Source: Companilactobacillus suantsaicola (GTDB lineage Bacteria > Bacillota > Bacilli > Lactobacillales > Lactobacillaceae). From it: a stretch of DNA of 64,000 nucleotides. Below the pieces are notes generated by a model, which worked only from the letters and a program-made list of their open reading frames with translations, searched no databases and was not told the origin of the DNA. The stretch spans positions 1 to 64,000 of the forward strand of contig NZ_RKLY01000011.1 in NCBI RefSeq assembly GCF_004745525.1, given 5' to 3'. Shown one piece after another: positions 37,393 to 45,439 of this stretch (within the stretch, counting starts at the first letter, position 1; each line of letters begins with the position of its first letter). The position numbers were made by a program, and so were the translations under genes.

Positions 37393-38046
37393 ATGATCAA
37401 TTATATTTTTGAAATTTTACCATCGCTATTAGATGGCACGATGATGACTTTAAAAATTTTCTTTTGGACTTTGGTTTGTTCATTACCACTAGGAATCTTA
37501 GTTTCGTTAGGAAGAAGCTCAAAGTTCAAACCCTTGAGCTGGCTTATCTCGTTTTACATTTGGGTAATGCGGGGCACACCTTTACTACTCCAACTGATTT
37601 TTGTTTTCTATGGCTTGCCAAATATGCCGTTTTTCCCAATCGTTTTTGAAAGATACGACGCTGCTTTATTTGCTTTTATCCTCAATTACACAGCCTATTT
37701 TGCCGAAATCTTCCGTGGTGGTTTTGGAGCAATCGACGAAGGACAATTTGAAGGAGCTAAAGTGCTTGGTTTGAATTATTGGCAAACAATCCGGACGATC
37801 ATCATTCCACAAATGGTCAAAATTGTTCTCCCTTCAATCGGTAATGAAGTTATCAACCTTGTCAAAGATTCATCACTAGTCTACGTCATCGGTTTAGGGG
37901 ATCTACTTCGAGCCGGAAATATTGCTAGTTCACGAGACGTTACCCTCTTGCCACTAGTCTTAGTCGGAGTGATTTACTTGTTGTTGACACTAGTTTGCAC
38001 CTGGCTACTCAAAGTACTCGAAAAACGCTTCAGTTACTACCGTTAG
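37393..38046 (+). CDS. Amino-acid ABC transporter permease (predicted histidine uptake)
   Basis: A 217-residue HisM/GlnP-type permease with about five helices. The cytoplasmic EAA-like loop is EGAKVLGLNYWQTIRTIIIP, with MRGTPLLLQLIFVFYGLP earlier. AAGGGG precedes the ATG at 37393, 18 nt into the longer reading frame. It is first in a three-gene operon (permease, ATPase, binding protein) behind a His T-box, so histidine is the predicted substrate; corresponds to the hisXYZ type of operon. Confidence 0.88.
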   Translation: MINYIFEILPSLLDGTMMTLKIFFWTLVCSLPLGILVSLGRSSKFKPLSWLISFYIWVMRGTPLLLQLIFVFYGLPNMPFFPIVFERYDAALFAFILNYTAYFAEIFRGGFGAIDEGQFEGAKVLGLNYWQTIRTIIIPQMVKIVLPSIGNEVINLVKDSSLVYVIGLGDLLRAGNIASSRDVTLLPLVLVGVIYLLLTLVCTWLLKVLEKRFSYYR

Positions 38047-38058
38047 GAGATAAAAATC

Positions 38059-38697
38059 ATGTTGAAATTAGAGAATATTACAAAAAGTTTTGATGGCAAA
38101 ACCATCCTTGATAATTTAAATTTAGAAGTCAAAGACAATTCGATTTTGAGTATCGTTGGTCCTAGTGGTGCCGGTAAAACAACCTTGTTACGTTGCATCG
38201 CCGGTTTGGAAAAAATAGATTCTGGAACTTTTGTTTTAAACAATCACCCATTTGATCCCTACGATGAGTCAGAAAAAGAACGGGTCGTTGGTGTCGTCTT
38301 CCAAGATTTCAATCTATTTCCACATTTGTCGGTGATGGAAAACATCGCCTTGGCCCCCAAACTCGTTTTGAAACAAGACAAGACGACCATTCAAAAAAAG
38401 GTCACGAAACTTCTTGACCAATTGGGACTAACTTCTTTAAAGGACCAATATCCGTTTGAGCTTTCCGGCGGTCAAAAACAGCGTGTTGCTATTGCTCGAG
38501 CACTTGCCATGCAACCACAAATTCTTTGTTACGACGAACCAACTTCAGCGCTTGATCCAAGTTTGCGTGATACAGTCGCCCAAGTGATTTTAGATTTGAA
38601 GAAAACTGGTATTACTCAAATCGTCATCACCCATGATCCTGATTTTGCCAAAAAGATTGCTGATCAATTGCTTGAAGTCAAACCATTAAATAATTAA
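38059..38697 (+). CDS. Amino-acid ABC transporter ATP-binding protein (predicted histidine uptake)
   Basis: A 212-residue ATPase of the polar amino-acid group: Walker A GPSGAGKTT (about residues 34-42), Q loop VFQDFNLFPHLSVMENIALA, signature LSGGQKQR, Walker B ILCYDEPTSALDP, switch His in VITHDPDF. It lies 12 nt after the permease gene. The usual conserved VFQ-F-LFPH motif is intact. Slightly shorter than the ~240 residues of GlnQ. Confidence 0.92.
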   Translation: MLKLENITKSFDGKTILDNLNLEVKDNSILSIVGPSGAGKTTLLRCIAGLEKIDSGTFVLNNHPFDPYDESEKERVVGVVFQDFNLFPHLSVMENIALAPKLVLKQDKTTIQKKVTKLLDQLGLTSLKDQYPFELSGGQKQRVAIARALAMQPQILCYDEPTSALDPSLRDTVAQVILDLKKTGITQIVITHDPDFAKKIADQLLEVKPLNN

Positions 38698-38716
38698 TCA
38701 AAGGGGGATTAATAAT

Positions 38717-39583
38717 ATGAAGAAAAAAATTTTAATTTTAATTGCACTACTATTTTTTGCCCTTGGATTATCTGGTTGTTCGACGAATCAAAAATCAATT
38801 GCTCAACAGGCCAACACGGCTGATACTTGGTCGCACATCAAAAAAAGAGGTCGGGTCATTATCGGTTTAGACGACACTTTTGTTCCGATGGGCTTTCGTC
38901 AAAAAGACGGTCAACTGGTCGGTTATGACATTGATTTAGCTAAAGCCGTCTTCAAAGAATATGGCATTGAAGCCGACTTTCAACCAATCGACTGGAATAT
39001 GAAAGAAACTGAACTCAGAAATCGGACGATTGACTTAATTTGGAATGGTTATACGATTACCCCAGAGCGAGAAAAACAGTTGGCCTTTTCAAGACCCTAT
39101 ATGGCCAATCGCCAAGTTTTGGTGACTAAGACTAAAGAAAATATCACTAGTTTTAAAGGAATGAAAAATAAGACTCTTGGTGTCCAAACGAGTTCCTCCG
39201 GTGCTAGCTTGCTCGACCAGAAACCAACGATGCTAAAAGACTATATCAAAAATAGAACTCCGGTCTTGTACGATTCCTTTAATAACGCTCTGATGGATTT
39301 GGACAATGACCGAATTCAAGGACTATTGATCGATAGCGTTTATGCTGGCTACTATATTAGTAAGGAAAAAGATCCTGCTTCTTATCGAACAGTCAGCGGT
39401 GGCTTTACTGGCGAAGACTTTGCTGTTGGAATTCGCAAAGGTGATAAAACTTTGAAGAAGAAAATCGATCAAGGCTTACAACAATTAGCCAACGATGGCA
39501 CACTCCAAAAAATCAACAAGAAATGGTTTGGTAATTCTGACAATTCACTAATCAAACCAACTAATAAAAAAAGCAGCGACTAA
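38717..39583 (+). CDS. Amino-acid ABC transporter substrate-binding lipoprotein (predicted histidine)
   Basis: A 288-residue lipoprotein with lipobox LSGCS (Cys21). The mature part is a family 3 solute-binding protein: VIIGLDDTFVPMGFRQKDGQ, LVGYDIDLAKAVFKEYG, LIWNGYTITPEREKQLAFS and GEDFAVGIRKGD. GGGGG precedes the ATG. It ends at a hairpin shared with the convergent gene. Histidine specificity rests on the T-box codon upstream. Confidence 0.9.
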   Translation: MKKKILILIALLFFALGLSGCSTNQKSIAQQANTADTWSHIKKRGRVIIGLDDTFVPMGFRQKDGQLVGYDIDLAKAVFKEYGIEADFQPIDWNMKETELRNRTIDLIWNGYTITPEREKQLAFSRPYMANRQVLVTKTKENITSFKGMKNKTLGVQTSSSGASLLDQKPTMLKDYIKNRTPVLYDSFNNALMDLDNDRIQGLLIDSVYAGYYISKEKDPASYRTVSGGFTGEDFAVGIRKGDKTLKKKIDQGLQQLANDGTLQKINKKWFGNSDNSLIKPTNKKSSD

Positions 39584-39602
39584 TTTTAGTCACTGTTTTT
39601 TA
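39565..39602. terminator. Terminator overlapping two convergent stop codons
   Basis: AAAAAAGCAGCGACTA-ATTT-TAGTCACTGTTTTTT pairs with one bulge. It contains the stop codon of the binding protein and of the DraG-type gene, which are only a few bases apart. Confidence 0.75.
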
Positions 39603-40527
39603 TTTCCATTTCAACAAATTGATCAATAATCTTATCCAAAAGTTTTTTATTACGTAACTGCCCTACCCATTCGGGATTTACACAGTCATTTTGATGTAAA
39701 CAACTAGCTAAAGAAGCGGTGATACTGGCAACGGTGTCGGTATCGTCTCCCAAATTGACCGCCAAAAGAATCGCTTCATCGATTGAATCAGTATTTAAAA
39801 CACACCACAGACAGGCATGCAAAGTGTCAACTACATAGCCAGTCGATTTGATGTCTTCGCGATTGGTCTGCTTAAATCCGTGTTGAAAAATGGCACTGAA
39901 CTTCTTGAATTCATTCAACTCTTCCGGGTAGTTCTGTAAATTATTTTTCAAGTGGTCTGGTAATTTTTGTAAGATTTCAGTTAAATTCTCGCCATTTAAT
40001 AAGAAATGCAAAATTTCTAGGTAGATGAAACTAGCCATCACACTTCGAGGATGCCGGTGAGTCAAGCAAGTGTGATTTCTCGTCAGCTCTAAGCGATATT
40101 TTGTTTGCTCAACATTACGCAGATGAATTGCCAAAGGCGCTAAACGCATCAAAGCACCATTGCCGTTGGCATAAACACTGGGGTCACCGCATTCTAAAGC
40201 TGGATAATGATTGATCGACCAATTACGAATCGACTTGGCACAACCTTGACCGATTCCAAAAGCTTGCCCATCAGGAGTATATTTATTTCTAAACATGTAA
40301 TCTTCAAATTTTTGCATCAATTGCTCGTAGTTGCCGTGTTCCACTAAATTTTCCATCAATGGCAAGGTAAAAGAAGTATCATCTGACCAGCTTCCGGGAG
40401 CTTTTTCCCAAGTTCCATTGCCTATCATTTTGTCAACGTAGTAAGTGTCACGCTTCGCAAATTCCACGGGTACCCCCAAGGCATCCCCGACAACTGCCGC
40501 ATATAAAATGTTTTTTAAGTCGAGCAA
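39586..40527 (-). CDS. ADP-ribosylglycohydrolase (DraG) family protein
   Basis: A 313-residue magnesium-dependent hydrolase of the DraG/ARH type. Metal ligands lie in GSWSDDTSFTLPLM and in the C-terminal NLGDDTDTVASITASLA; GDALGVPVEFAKRD is the N-terminal signature. Such enzymes remove ADP-ribose from proteins or small molecules; the substrate here is unknown. Start is a TTG at 40527 behind AGAGGTGA. No ADP-ribosyltransferase is evident nearby. Confidence 0.9.
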   Translation of the reverse strand: MLDLKNILYAAVVGDALGVPVEFAKRDTYYVDKMIGNGTWEKAPGSWSDDTSFTLPLMENLVEHGNYEQLMQKFEDYMFRNKYTPDGQAFGIGQGCAKSIRNWSINHYPALECGDPSVYANGNGALMRLAPLAIHLRNVEQTKYRLELTRNHTCLTHRHPRSVMASFIYLEILHFLLNGENLTEILQKLPDHLKNNLQNYPEELNEFKKFSAIFQHGFKQTNREDIKSTGYVVDTLHACLWCVLNTDSIDEAILLAVNLGDDTDTVASITASLASCLHQNDCVNPEWVGQLRNKKLLDKIIDQFVEMEIKNSD

Positions 40528-40540
40528 ATTATCACCTCTA

Positions 40541-40573
40541 AAAAAATACTGAGGTCAAAATTGGCCTCAGTTT
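40541..40573 (-). terminator. Terminator of the 33-residue micro-gene
   Basis: On the minus strand ACTGAGGCCAATTTTGACCTCAGT followed by ATTTTTTT (stem ACTGAGG/CCTCAGT). It lies between the micro-gene and the DraG-type gene. Confidence 0.75.
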
Positions 40574-40614
40574 ATATTAATAGATTTTAGAATCCCATCT
40601 ATAGCACGTAGTCC

Positions 40615-40716
40615 CTAGAATATTAATAGGATGAAAGCCAAAAAGATGCCGAACACTGCCAGCAGATTGACTCTCTTTCTATCATCACGAACTTTTTTAA
40701 ATTTATTCTTGTTCAT
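40615..40716 (-). CDS. 33-residue single-helix membrane micro-protein
   Basis: ATG at 40716 after GGAGG opens a 33-codon frame: a very basic N-terminus (MNKNKFKKVRDDRKR) followed by one hydrophobic helix (LLAVFGIFLAFILLIF) and TAG. Strong ribosome site, codon use and its own terminator (40541-40573) support a real gene. It resembles the small single-pass proteins that modulate larger membrane partners, but no partner is identifiable. The remaining gap to 40917 is AT-rich. Confidence 0.65.
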   Translation of the reverse strand: MNKNKFKKVRDDRKRVNLLAVFGIFLAFILLIF

Positions 40717-40916
40717 AATATCATTCCTCCGTGCCACTTTCGTTATAACATCATCTTTATCCCCTGAAAAGATATCTTAATAAAAACTTTTATTAGTTTT
40801 TCAAATTAAAATACATTTTAGACTTATTTTTTGAAATCACAATGGTATTTTTCATGAAATTTTTAATTATTTCAGTATAATTGGTATATAAACACAAAGG
40901 AGCTTTTTTTAATACT

Positions 40917-41390
40917 ATGGAAAAAAAGAATCGAGTATATTTAGCCGGGCCCTTTTTTAGCGCCAACCAAATCAAACGTTTGGATGAAATTGAAAAACTT
41001 TTAGCTGCTAATCCAACTATTGGAGACATTTTCCGACCTGGCAAGGACGAATACTCCAATGCAGAAATGGGATCTTTTGAATGGCAAACCGCTGTTTATA
41101 AACATGATATTAACAACATCAATATTTCCGATATCGTAGTCGCAATGCTAGACTATAAAATAGAAGAAAACGAAATGGAACCTGATTCAGGAACAATGTG
41201 GGAATGCGGTTATGCCGTAGCTAACAACGTGCCTGTGATTGGTGTCAGAAATGTCAAAGACGAACCATTGAATTTAATGTTGGCCGGAAGTTTAACAGCT
41301 TTCTTCAACGGTCATGACAGTATCCAAGAAATTAAGGATTATGATTTTAACACTTTAATGACTAGATACGAAAATGTGAAGGTACTTTAG
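40917..41390 (+). CDS. Nucleoside 2-deoxyribosyltransferase
   Basis: A 157-residue enzyme that exchanges bases between deoxyribonucleosides, a salvage activity characteristic of lactobacilli. VYLAGPFFSANQIKRLDE, DIVVAMLDYK, the catalytic-type Glu in DSGTMWECGYAVANNVPVIG and the C-terminal region match. The ATG at 40917 follows AAAGGAG at a rather long 13 nt. A TetR gene starts 9 nt after the stop, so the two are probably co-transcribed. Confidence 0.92.
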   Translation: MEKKNRVYLAGPFFSANQIKRLDEIEKLLAANPTIGDIFRPGKDEYSNAEMGSFEWQTAVYKHDINNINISDIVVAMLDYKIEENEMEPDSGTMWECGYAVANNVPVIGVRNVKDEPLNLMLAGSLTAFFNGHDSIQEIKDYDFNTLMTRYENVKVL

Positions 41391-41399
41391 GAGGAAATG

Positions 41400-41951
41400 A
41401 TGTCACAAGTAACACAACGAACAGAAAAATCGATTATCACGGCAATGATTTCATTGTTGCAAAAAAAGCCATTTGAGAAGATTACTGTTGGCGACATTTG
41501 TGATGAGGCATTGATCAATCACAGTACTTTTTATCGTTACTTTAATGACAAATATTCCTTGTTACATGCCGTCTTTTCATATTTATTGGATGATTTATTG
41601 AACAATACTTCAAATGCCAAAACAATCGTTTATCAAATTGTTGATTTCATGGAGAAAAATAGCAAGTTCATGCATCATATTTCTCCTCAATATCAAACCA
41701 AAGCCAATCTTTATCCCGAATTTCGCAGTATTTTAAGAGATATTGTTAAAACTAAGAGTAAGGATCCAGCCAATCAAAATGATCCTTTGATTAAGATGAT
41801 TACTGAATCTGACACACCTGAGTTGATGATCAGTTTCATCGTCGGTGGCTTGATTGGACTCGTTGAGTATTTAGAAGACAATGATTTCAACGTTTCTTAC
41901 GACAAGTTCATCGAGTTTACTGGTGATTTCTTTACTAAATGGAGTAAGTAA
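41400..41951 (+). CDS. TetR family transcriptional regulator
   Basis: A 183-residue regulator. N-terminal helix-turn-helix EKITVGDICDEALINHSTFYRYF is typical (parts ITVGDICDEALINHSTFYRY); the C-terminal ligand domain is all-helical and resembles the DhaS-like subgroup. AGGAGGA lies 5 nt before the second of two tandem ATGs, which I take as start. Element E7 begins directly after its stop codon. Confidence 0.88.
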   Translation: MSQVTQRTEKSIITAMISLLQKKPFEKITVGDICDEALINHSTFYRYFNDKYSLLHAVFSYLLDDLLNNTSNAKTIVYQIVDFMEKNSKFMHHISPQYQTKANLYPEFRSILRDIVKTKSKDPANQNDPLIKMITESDTPELMISFIVGGLIGLVEYLEDNDFNVSYDKFIEFTGDFFTKWSK

Positions 41952-41980
41952 TAGTTCTTTTTGAAGTGTGGTGGAAGTAT

Positions 41981-42625
41981 GCCGTCCTCCATAGCAAAGC
42001 CGATTTTGGCTGGAACGATGTGGGCCGACTTGGAGCCAATTTCAAAACCGGAAATTGTCTTCAAGCTCGACCTTATTCTAAGCAATAAATTGCTAAGAAT
42101 AATTTCACATCTGAGCCAAATCGGCTTTGCTATTCCGGACTGAATAACAAATCTATGATTTATTAATTTTCCATTCATTTAGGAATAGTAATTCAATTCA
42201 AAAGTAGGGTTTGACACTTTAACTAGTTATCATGCTTCCCTCCCCATTTAAAATAGAAGTAACAATAATAAAAGCAAAAAAAGAGAATGTTACTAGACAT
42301 TGCTAATTACTGATGTTCTAGTAAAAGTCTCTTTTTTTAATATCGTATTAAATCAATCAAAATATTAATGTATTCAGACTATAAAACAGTTAGTTATTTA
42401 ATCTAAACAGAAGTCTATCTAATTTCCGAATTTACTGGAATACTGCAAAAATCTGAAATCCAGTCTGGAGCAACAGCTCTGGGAAATGCTCAGCCGTGAA
42501 ATTTCTCTTAACGCTTTAGCGTTTAGTGAAAGACCAATCTTGGAGACAATTTTCGGGCTTAAAAATTGGCTTCAAGTTGCGTCCACAGCGTTCCAGCGTT
42601 TCCCAGAGCTGTTGCGGAAGACGGC
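41981..42625. repeat. Element E7: complete family-1 element
   Basis: Modules 41981-42142 (forward; P1 AAGCCGATTTTGGCT, P1b GATGTG at 42017-42022 with CACATC at 42106-42111, P2 of the TTGGAGCCAATTTC type, P3 CTAAGCAATAAATTGCTAAG) and 42461-42625 (reverse; P1 CTCTGGGAAA type, P1b GCTGTG/CACGGC, P3 TTAACGCTTTAGCGTTTAG) around a 318-nt core. The core hairpin AGAGAATGTTACTAGA...TCTAGTAAAAGTCTCT is at about 42284-42336. Outer ends are GTTCTTTTTGAAGTGTGG on the left and CCACCCCCAAATAAAAAACC on the right. It lies between tetR and the CynX-type gene. Confidence 0.9.
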
Positions 42626-42707
42626 ATCTACCACCCCCAAATAAAAAACCATTTAAAAACCAGCCTCCACTGTTCTAAAATATAACTATGTTACAAGGGG
42701 GGAAAAT

Positions 42708-43880
42708 ATGTCTACTAAAAAATCACAAACTTGGTTCTTAATCAGTATGATGTTGATTGCCGCTAACTTGCGGCTGCCGATTATGATCATTCCACCACTT
42801 TTGAATACGATTGAAAAACAATTGGGAATTCCGAAATCGATGGTCGGTTTGATTACTTCGATTCCTTTGATTACTTTTGCTGTTTTGTCGCCAATTATTG
42901 TCAAGATTGCCAAAAAATGGGGCAACGAATTGACTATTTTTGTTTTCTTTTTAATTTTGATTGCTGGAAGTTATTTAAGAATTATTCCGACAGCTTTGGC
43001 TTTGATGTTTGGAACTTTCCTAGTCGGTGTGGGGATCGACAGTGGTAATGTTTTGGTTCCGGCTGTTATCAAAGATCAGATGCCCGACCAAATTCCGTTG
43101 GGAACTAGTCTTTACACTTTATCAATGTTGTTGATTGGAGCGATTGGAACGGCTCTTTCGGGAATTTTCATTACTAAGATCAGTCTCCAAAGTACTTTGG
43201 CTATCTTGTCGGTGATGGGAATTATTGCCACAACTTTCTGGATTCCGCGTTTAAAAAATAATCAGCGAACTAAGGAACAAATTGAGGAAAAAACTTACCG
43301 CAGTGTCTGGAATCAAGATTTAGGTTGGCTGATCACGGCCTTTTTCGGATTGCAGTCGATCGTCTACTATTCCTTTATTACTTGGTTGCCATCACTCTTA
43401 CAAAGTCACGGAATTTCGACGATTGCCTCTAGTAATTTGTTGACGCTTTTGCAATTGAGCGGTCTGCCATGTTCTTTTATCGTGCCCTTTTTGTCAGTTA
43501 AAAAAGGTGGTATGAAAAAACTCTTGACCATGCTCTTTCTAGGATATGCAGTTTCACCACTTGGCTATCTTCTGCCCAGTGAGAATATTATTTTCCTAAC
43601 TATTATTACGATTTTGACCGGTTTTGGATCAGGTTTGGCCTTTAATATGGCCGTGATCTTCTTCACCGAGAAAACTACTAATCCTTATCAGACCGCTGAA
43701 GTTTCCGGAATGGCTCAGTCGGCTGGGTATTTACTGGCTGCAGTTGGTCCCACCCTCTTTGGTTTGATTCAAACTAAAACTAACTCTTGGAATTTGATAA
43801 TCGTCATCTTGATTGTCTTGTCAGTTCTGTTGACGACTTCCGGAATTTTTATTGCACGTCATTCACCAATTAAAGAATAG
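42708..43880 (+). CDS. CynX/NimT family MFS transporter
   Basis: A 390-residue 12-helix major-facilitator protein. The start ISMMLIAANLRLPIMIIPPL and SMVGLITSIPLITFAVLSP match the cyanate/nitroimidazole (CynX/NimT) group; the internal loop KNNQRTKEQIEEKTY separates the halves. The substrate is unknown. GGGGGG precedes the ATG. A HAD phosphatase gene follows after 11 nt, probably in the same transcript. Confidence 0.88.
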   Translation: MSTKKSQTWFLISMMLIAANLRLPIMIIPPLLNTIEKQLGIPKSMVGLITSIPLITFAVLSPIIVKIAKKWGNELTIFVFFLILIAGSYLRIIPTALALMFGTFLVGVGIDSGNVLVPAVIKDQMPDQIPLGTSLYTLSMLLIGAIGTALSGIFITKISLQSTLAILSVMGIIATTFWIPRLKNNQRTKEQIEEKTYRSVWNQDLGWLITAFFGLQSIVYYSFITWLPSLLQSHGISTIASSNLLTLLQLSGLPCSFIVPFLSVKKGGMKKLLTMLFLGYAVSPLGYLLPSENIIFLTIITILTGFGSGLAFNMAVIFFTEKTTNPYQTAEVSGMAQSAGYLLAAVGPTLFGLIQTKTNSWNLIIVILIVLSVLLTTSGIFIARHSPIKE

Positions 43881-43891
43881 GAGTATTTATA

Positions 43892-44542
43892 ATGAAATAT
43901 TTATTTTTCGATTTTGATGGCACCATTGCCGACACTCAAACAGGAACCATCGAAGCCTTGCAGCACATGGCAGAAGATCAGGGATTAAAAGACTTGGGCA
44001 CTGATACTTACAAGAAATTCATCGGCCCAGCCCTTGGTGAAAGCTTGGCTAAGTTTTACCCTGATTTATCCCCATCACGTTATCATACAGCGATGACTTC
44101 TTATGATGAGTACTACAAAAATAACAGTCTATATCACTTAACTTTATACCCCCAGATTGCTGATGTGTTGGCAGCCTTAAAGTTTGACGGCTATCAACTT
44201 TATATTTCTTCAGCTAAAACTGAATCTCTCATTAAAAAATTGATCCCTTATTTAAAACTCGATCAATATTTCGATGGACTTTTCGGAGCTTCAGAAGATC
44301 AAGTCACTCGTTCCAGTAAAGCTGACATTTTAAAATATGCTCTCGAAAGTGTCGGTGCCAGTGCTGATGAATCGGTTATCGTCGGTGACCGGGCAACTGA
44401 TATTTTAGGTGGCATTGCTAATCACGTTCACACGTTAGGAATCACCTATGGCTTCGGATCCTATGCGGAATTACGCGATGCTGGTGCCGAGTCAATCTTG
44501 GAAGATCCAACTGAAATTCCATCCGAAATTAGAACTTTTTAG
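43892..44542 (+). CDS. HAD-superfamily phosphatase (PGP/PpaX-like)
   Basis: A 216-residue hydrolase: motif I FDFDGTIADT (nucleophile and acid Asp), a helical cap, motif II YISSAK, Lys region and motif III/IV VIVGDRATDILGG. Similar proteins hydrolyse phosphoglycolate, pyrophosphate or sugar phosphates; specificity is not visible. It follows the MFS gene by 11 nt. Confidence 0.88.
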   Translation: MKYLFFDFDGTIADTQTGTIEALQHMAEDQGLKDLGTDTYKKFIGPALGESLAKFYPDLSPSRYHTAMTSYDEYYKNNSLYHLTLYPQIADVLAALKFDGYQLYISSAKTESLIKKLIPYLKLDQYFDGLFGASEDQVTRSSKADILKYALESVGASADESVIVGDRATDILGGIANHVHTLGITYGFGSYAELRDAGAESILEDPTEIPSEIRTF

Positions 44543-44605
44543 ATTTTTCCCTTGCTATGAAACGGGTTCGATACGTTAGTATATAAATTGTAAAGAGAGT
44601 TAGAC

Positions 44606-44646
44606 ATGTCGAAGCTCCTTGTTAATACGACAAGGGAGATATAATT
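44606..44646 (+). promoter_or_regulatory. Ribosome-site hairpin with a possible 12-codon leader peptide
   Basis: CTCCTTGT-TAATACG-ACAAGGGAG (44615-44638) hides the Shine-Dalgarno AAGGGAG of the next gene. A short frame ATG at 44606 (MSKLLVNTTREI, stop TAA) runs through the hairpin and ends 3 nt before the ATG at 44647. Translation of the leader would open the hairpin. The leader has only a weak ribosome site. Confidence 0.4.
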
Positions 44647-45099
44647 ATGCTATTTAAACTTTTTAGAAAAAATCATACTACCGCAAATATCGAATTATCT
44701 GACAATAATCAAGTGAGCGCTTTGAAACTCGCCGCTACAAAAGCTGCCGATGAGTTCAACTTGGATGCACAAGCCGTTCAAAGTAGCTTGTTTGCTAGTG
44801 CCGCTCAAGAACCAGTCATTTTGGAAAATCGTGTTGCTTATATGTTCGTTACAACTGACCAAAAGACTAGAAATCACACGATGACTTTGACCTTTAAAGA
44901 ACCCGTCTTGTGGGGCAATAACAGGATTCCGGTTGACTACTTGATCGTCGGAATTCTACCTGACAATTATAGCCAAGAGGATAACGACAAATTAGCAGAA
45001 AACATTACGAATAAAATCACTGAGAATGCTGATAAACTAGACGATATTAAATTTAACGATGGTGAATTGAACAAATTGAATCAATCATTCACCGATTAA
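44647..45099 (+). CDS. PTS EIIA-like protein without the phosphorylation histidine
   Basis: A 150-residue soluble protein. SALKLAATKAADEFNLDAQ and TMTLTFKEPVLWGNNRIPVDYLIVGIL resemble the fructose/mannitol EIIA fold (the PVxWG...V motif), and the C-terminal helix KLAENITNKITENADKL fits. The expected active-site His segment corresponds to ENRVAYMFVTTD, which has none, so it would be a non-phosphorylatable, possibly regulatory, relative. The assignment is by pattern only. It is monogenic with its own terminator. Confidence 0.5.
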   Translation: MLFKLFRKNHTTANIELSDNNQVSALKLAATKAADEFNLDAQAVQSSLFASAAQEPVILENRVAYMFVTTDQKTRNHTMTLTFKEPVLWGNNRIPVDYLIVGILPDNYSQEDNDKLAENITNKITENADKLDDIKFNDGELNKLNQSFTD

Positions 45100-45132
45100 A
45101 AAAAAGCCGACCGCTTTGGTCGACTTTTTTTA
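45098..45132 (+). terminator. Terminator of the EIIA-like gene
   Basis: AAAAAAAAGCCGACC-GCTTT-GGTCGACTTTTTTT starts at the stop codon; strong stem with T tract. Confidence 0.88.
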
Positions 45133-45149
45133 TATACCATTTTCTAATT

Positions 45150-45439
45150 GGGAGCTGGGCGCTCTTGTTTCACTCTCTATTTGAAACGAGTTACACAAGA
45201 GCAACTCCCTACGAGATAACAAAATTTCAGGAATCACTCGTAAAGTGCGACGAGCAATTCCTGAAATTACGTTATCCTCCGGGAGCTGAACGCCCTTGTT
45301 TCACTCTCTATTTTGAAACGAGTTGCACAAGCCAGGCCCAGCCATATAGCTACATTCCCCAAATCACACGCAAAACCGGCGTGCAATTCGTGAAATTAGG
45401 CTATCTGTCTGAGCCTAAGCGGGCTTGTTTCACTCTCTA
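45150..45439. repeat. Family-2 folded repeats: partial unit, unit B and unit A
   Basis: A partial unit (45150-45180) is followed by unit B (45183-45313) and unit A (45314-45439) in tandem. All share the frame GAAACGAGTTRCACAAG...CTTGTTTCACTCTCT. Unit A nearly repeats 4738-4865. Unit B has a different interior, with its own pairing: CTCCC/GGGAG, GATAAC/GTTATC and AGGAATCACTCGT/ACGAGCAATTCCT. Frame conserved and stems replaced as blocks, as in family 1. The last unit reaches the stop codon of the arylsulfotransferase gene. Confidence 0.8.
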
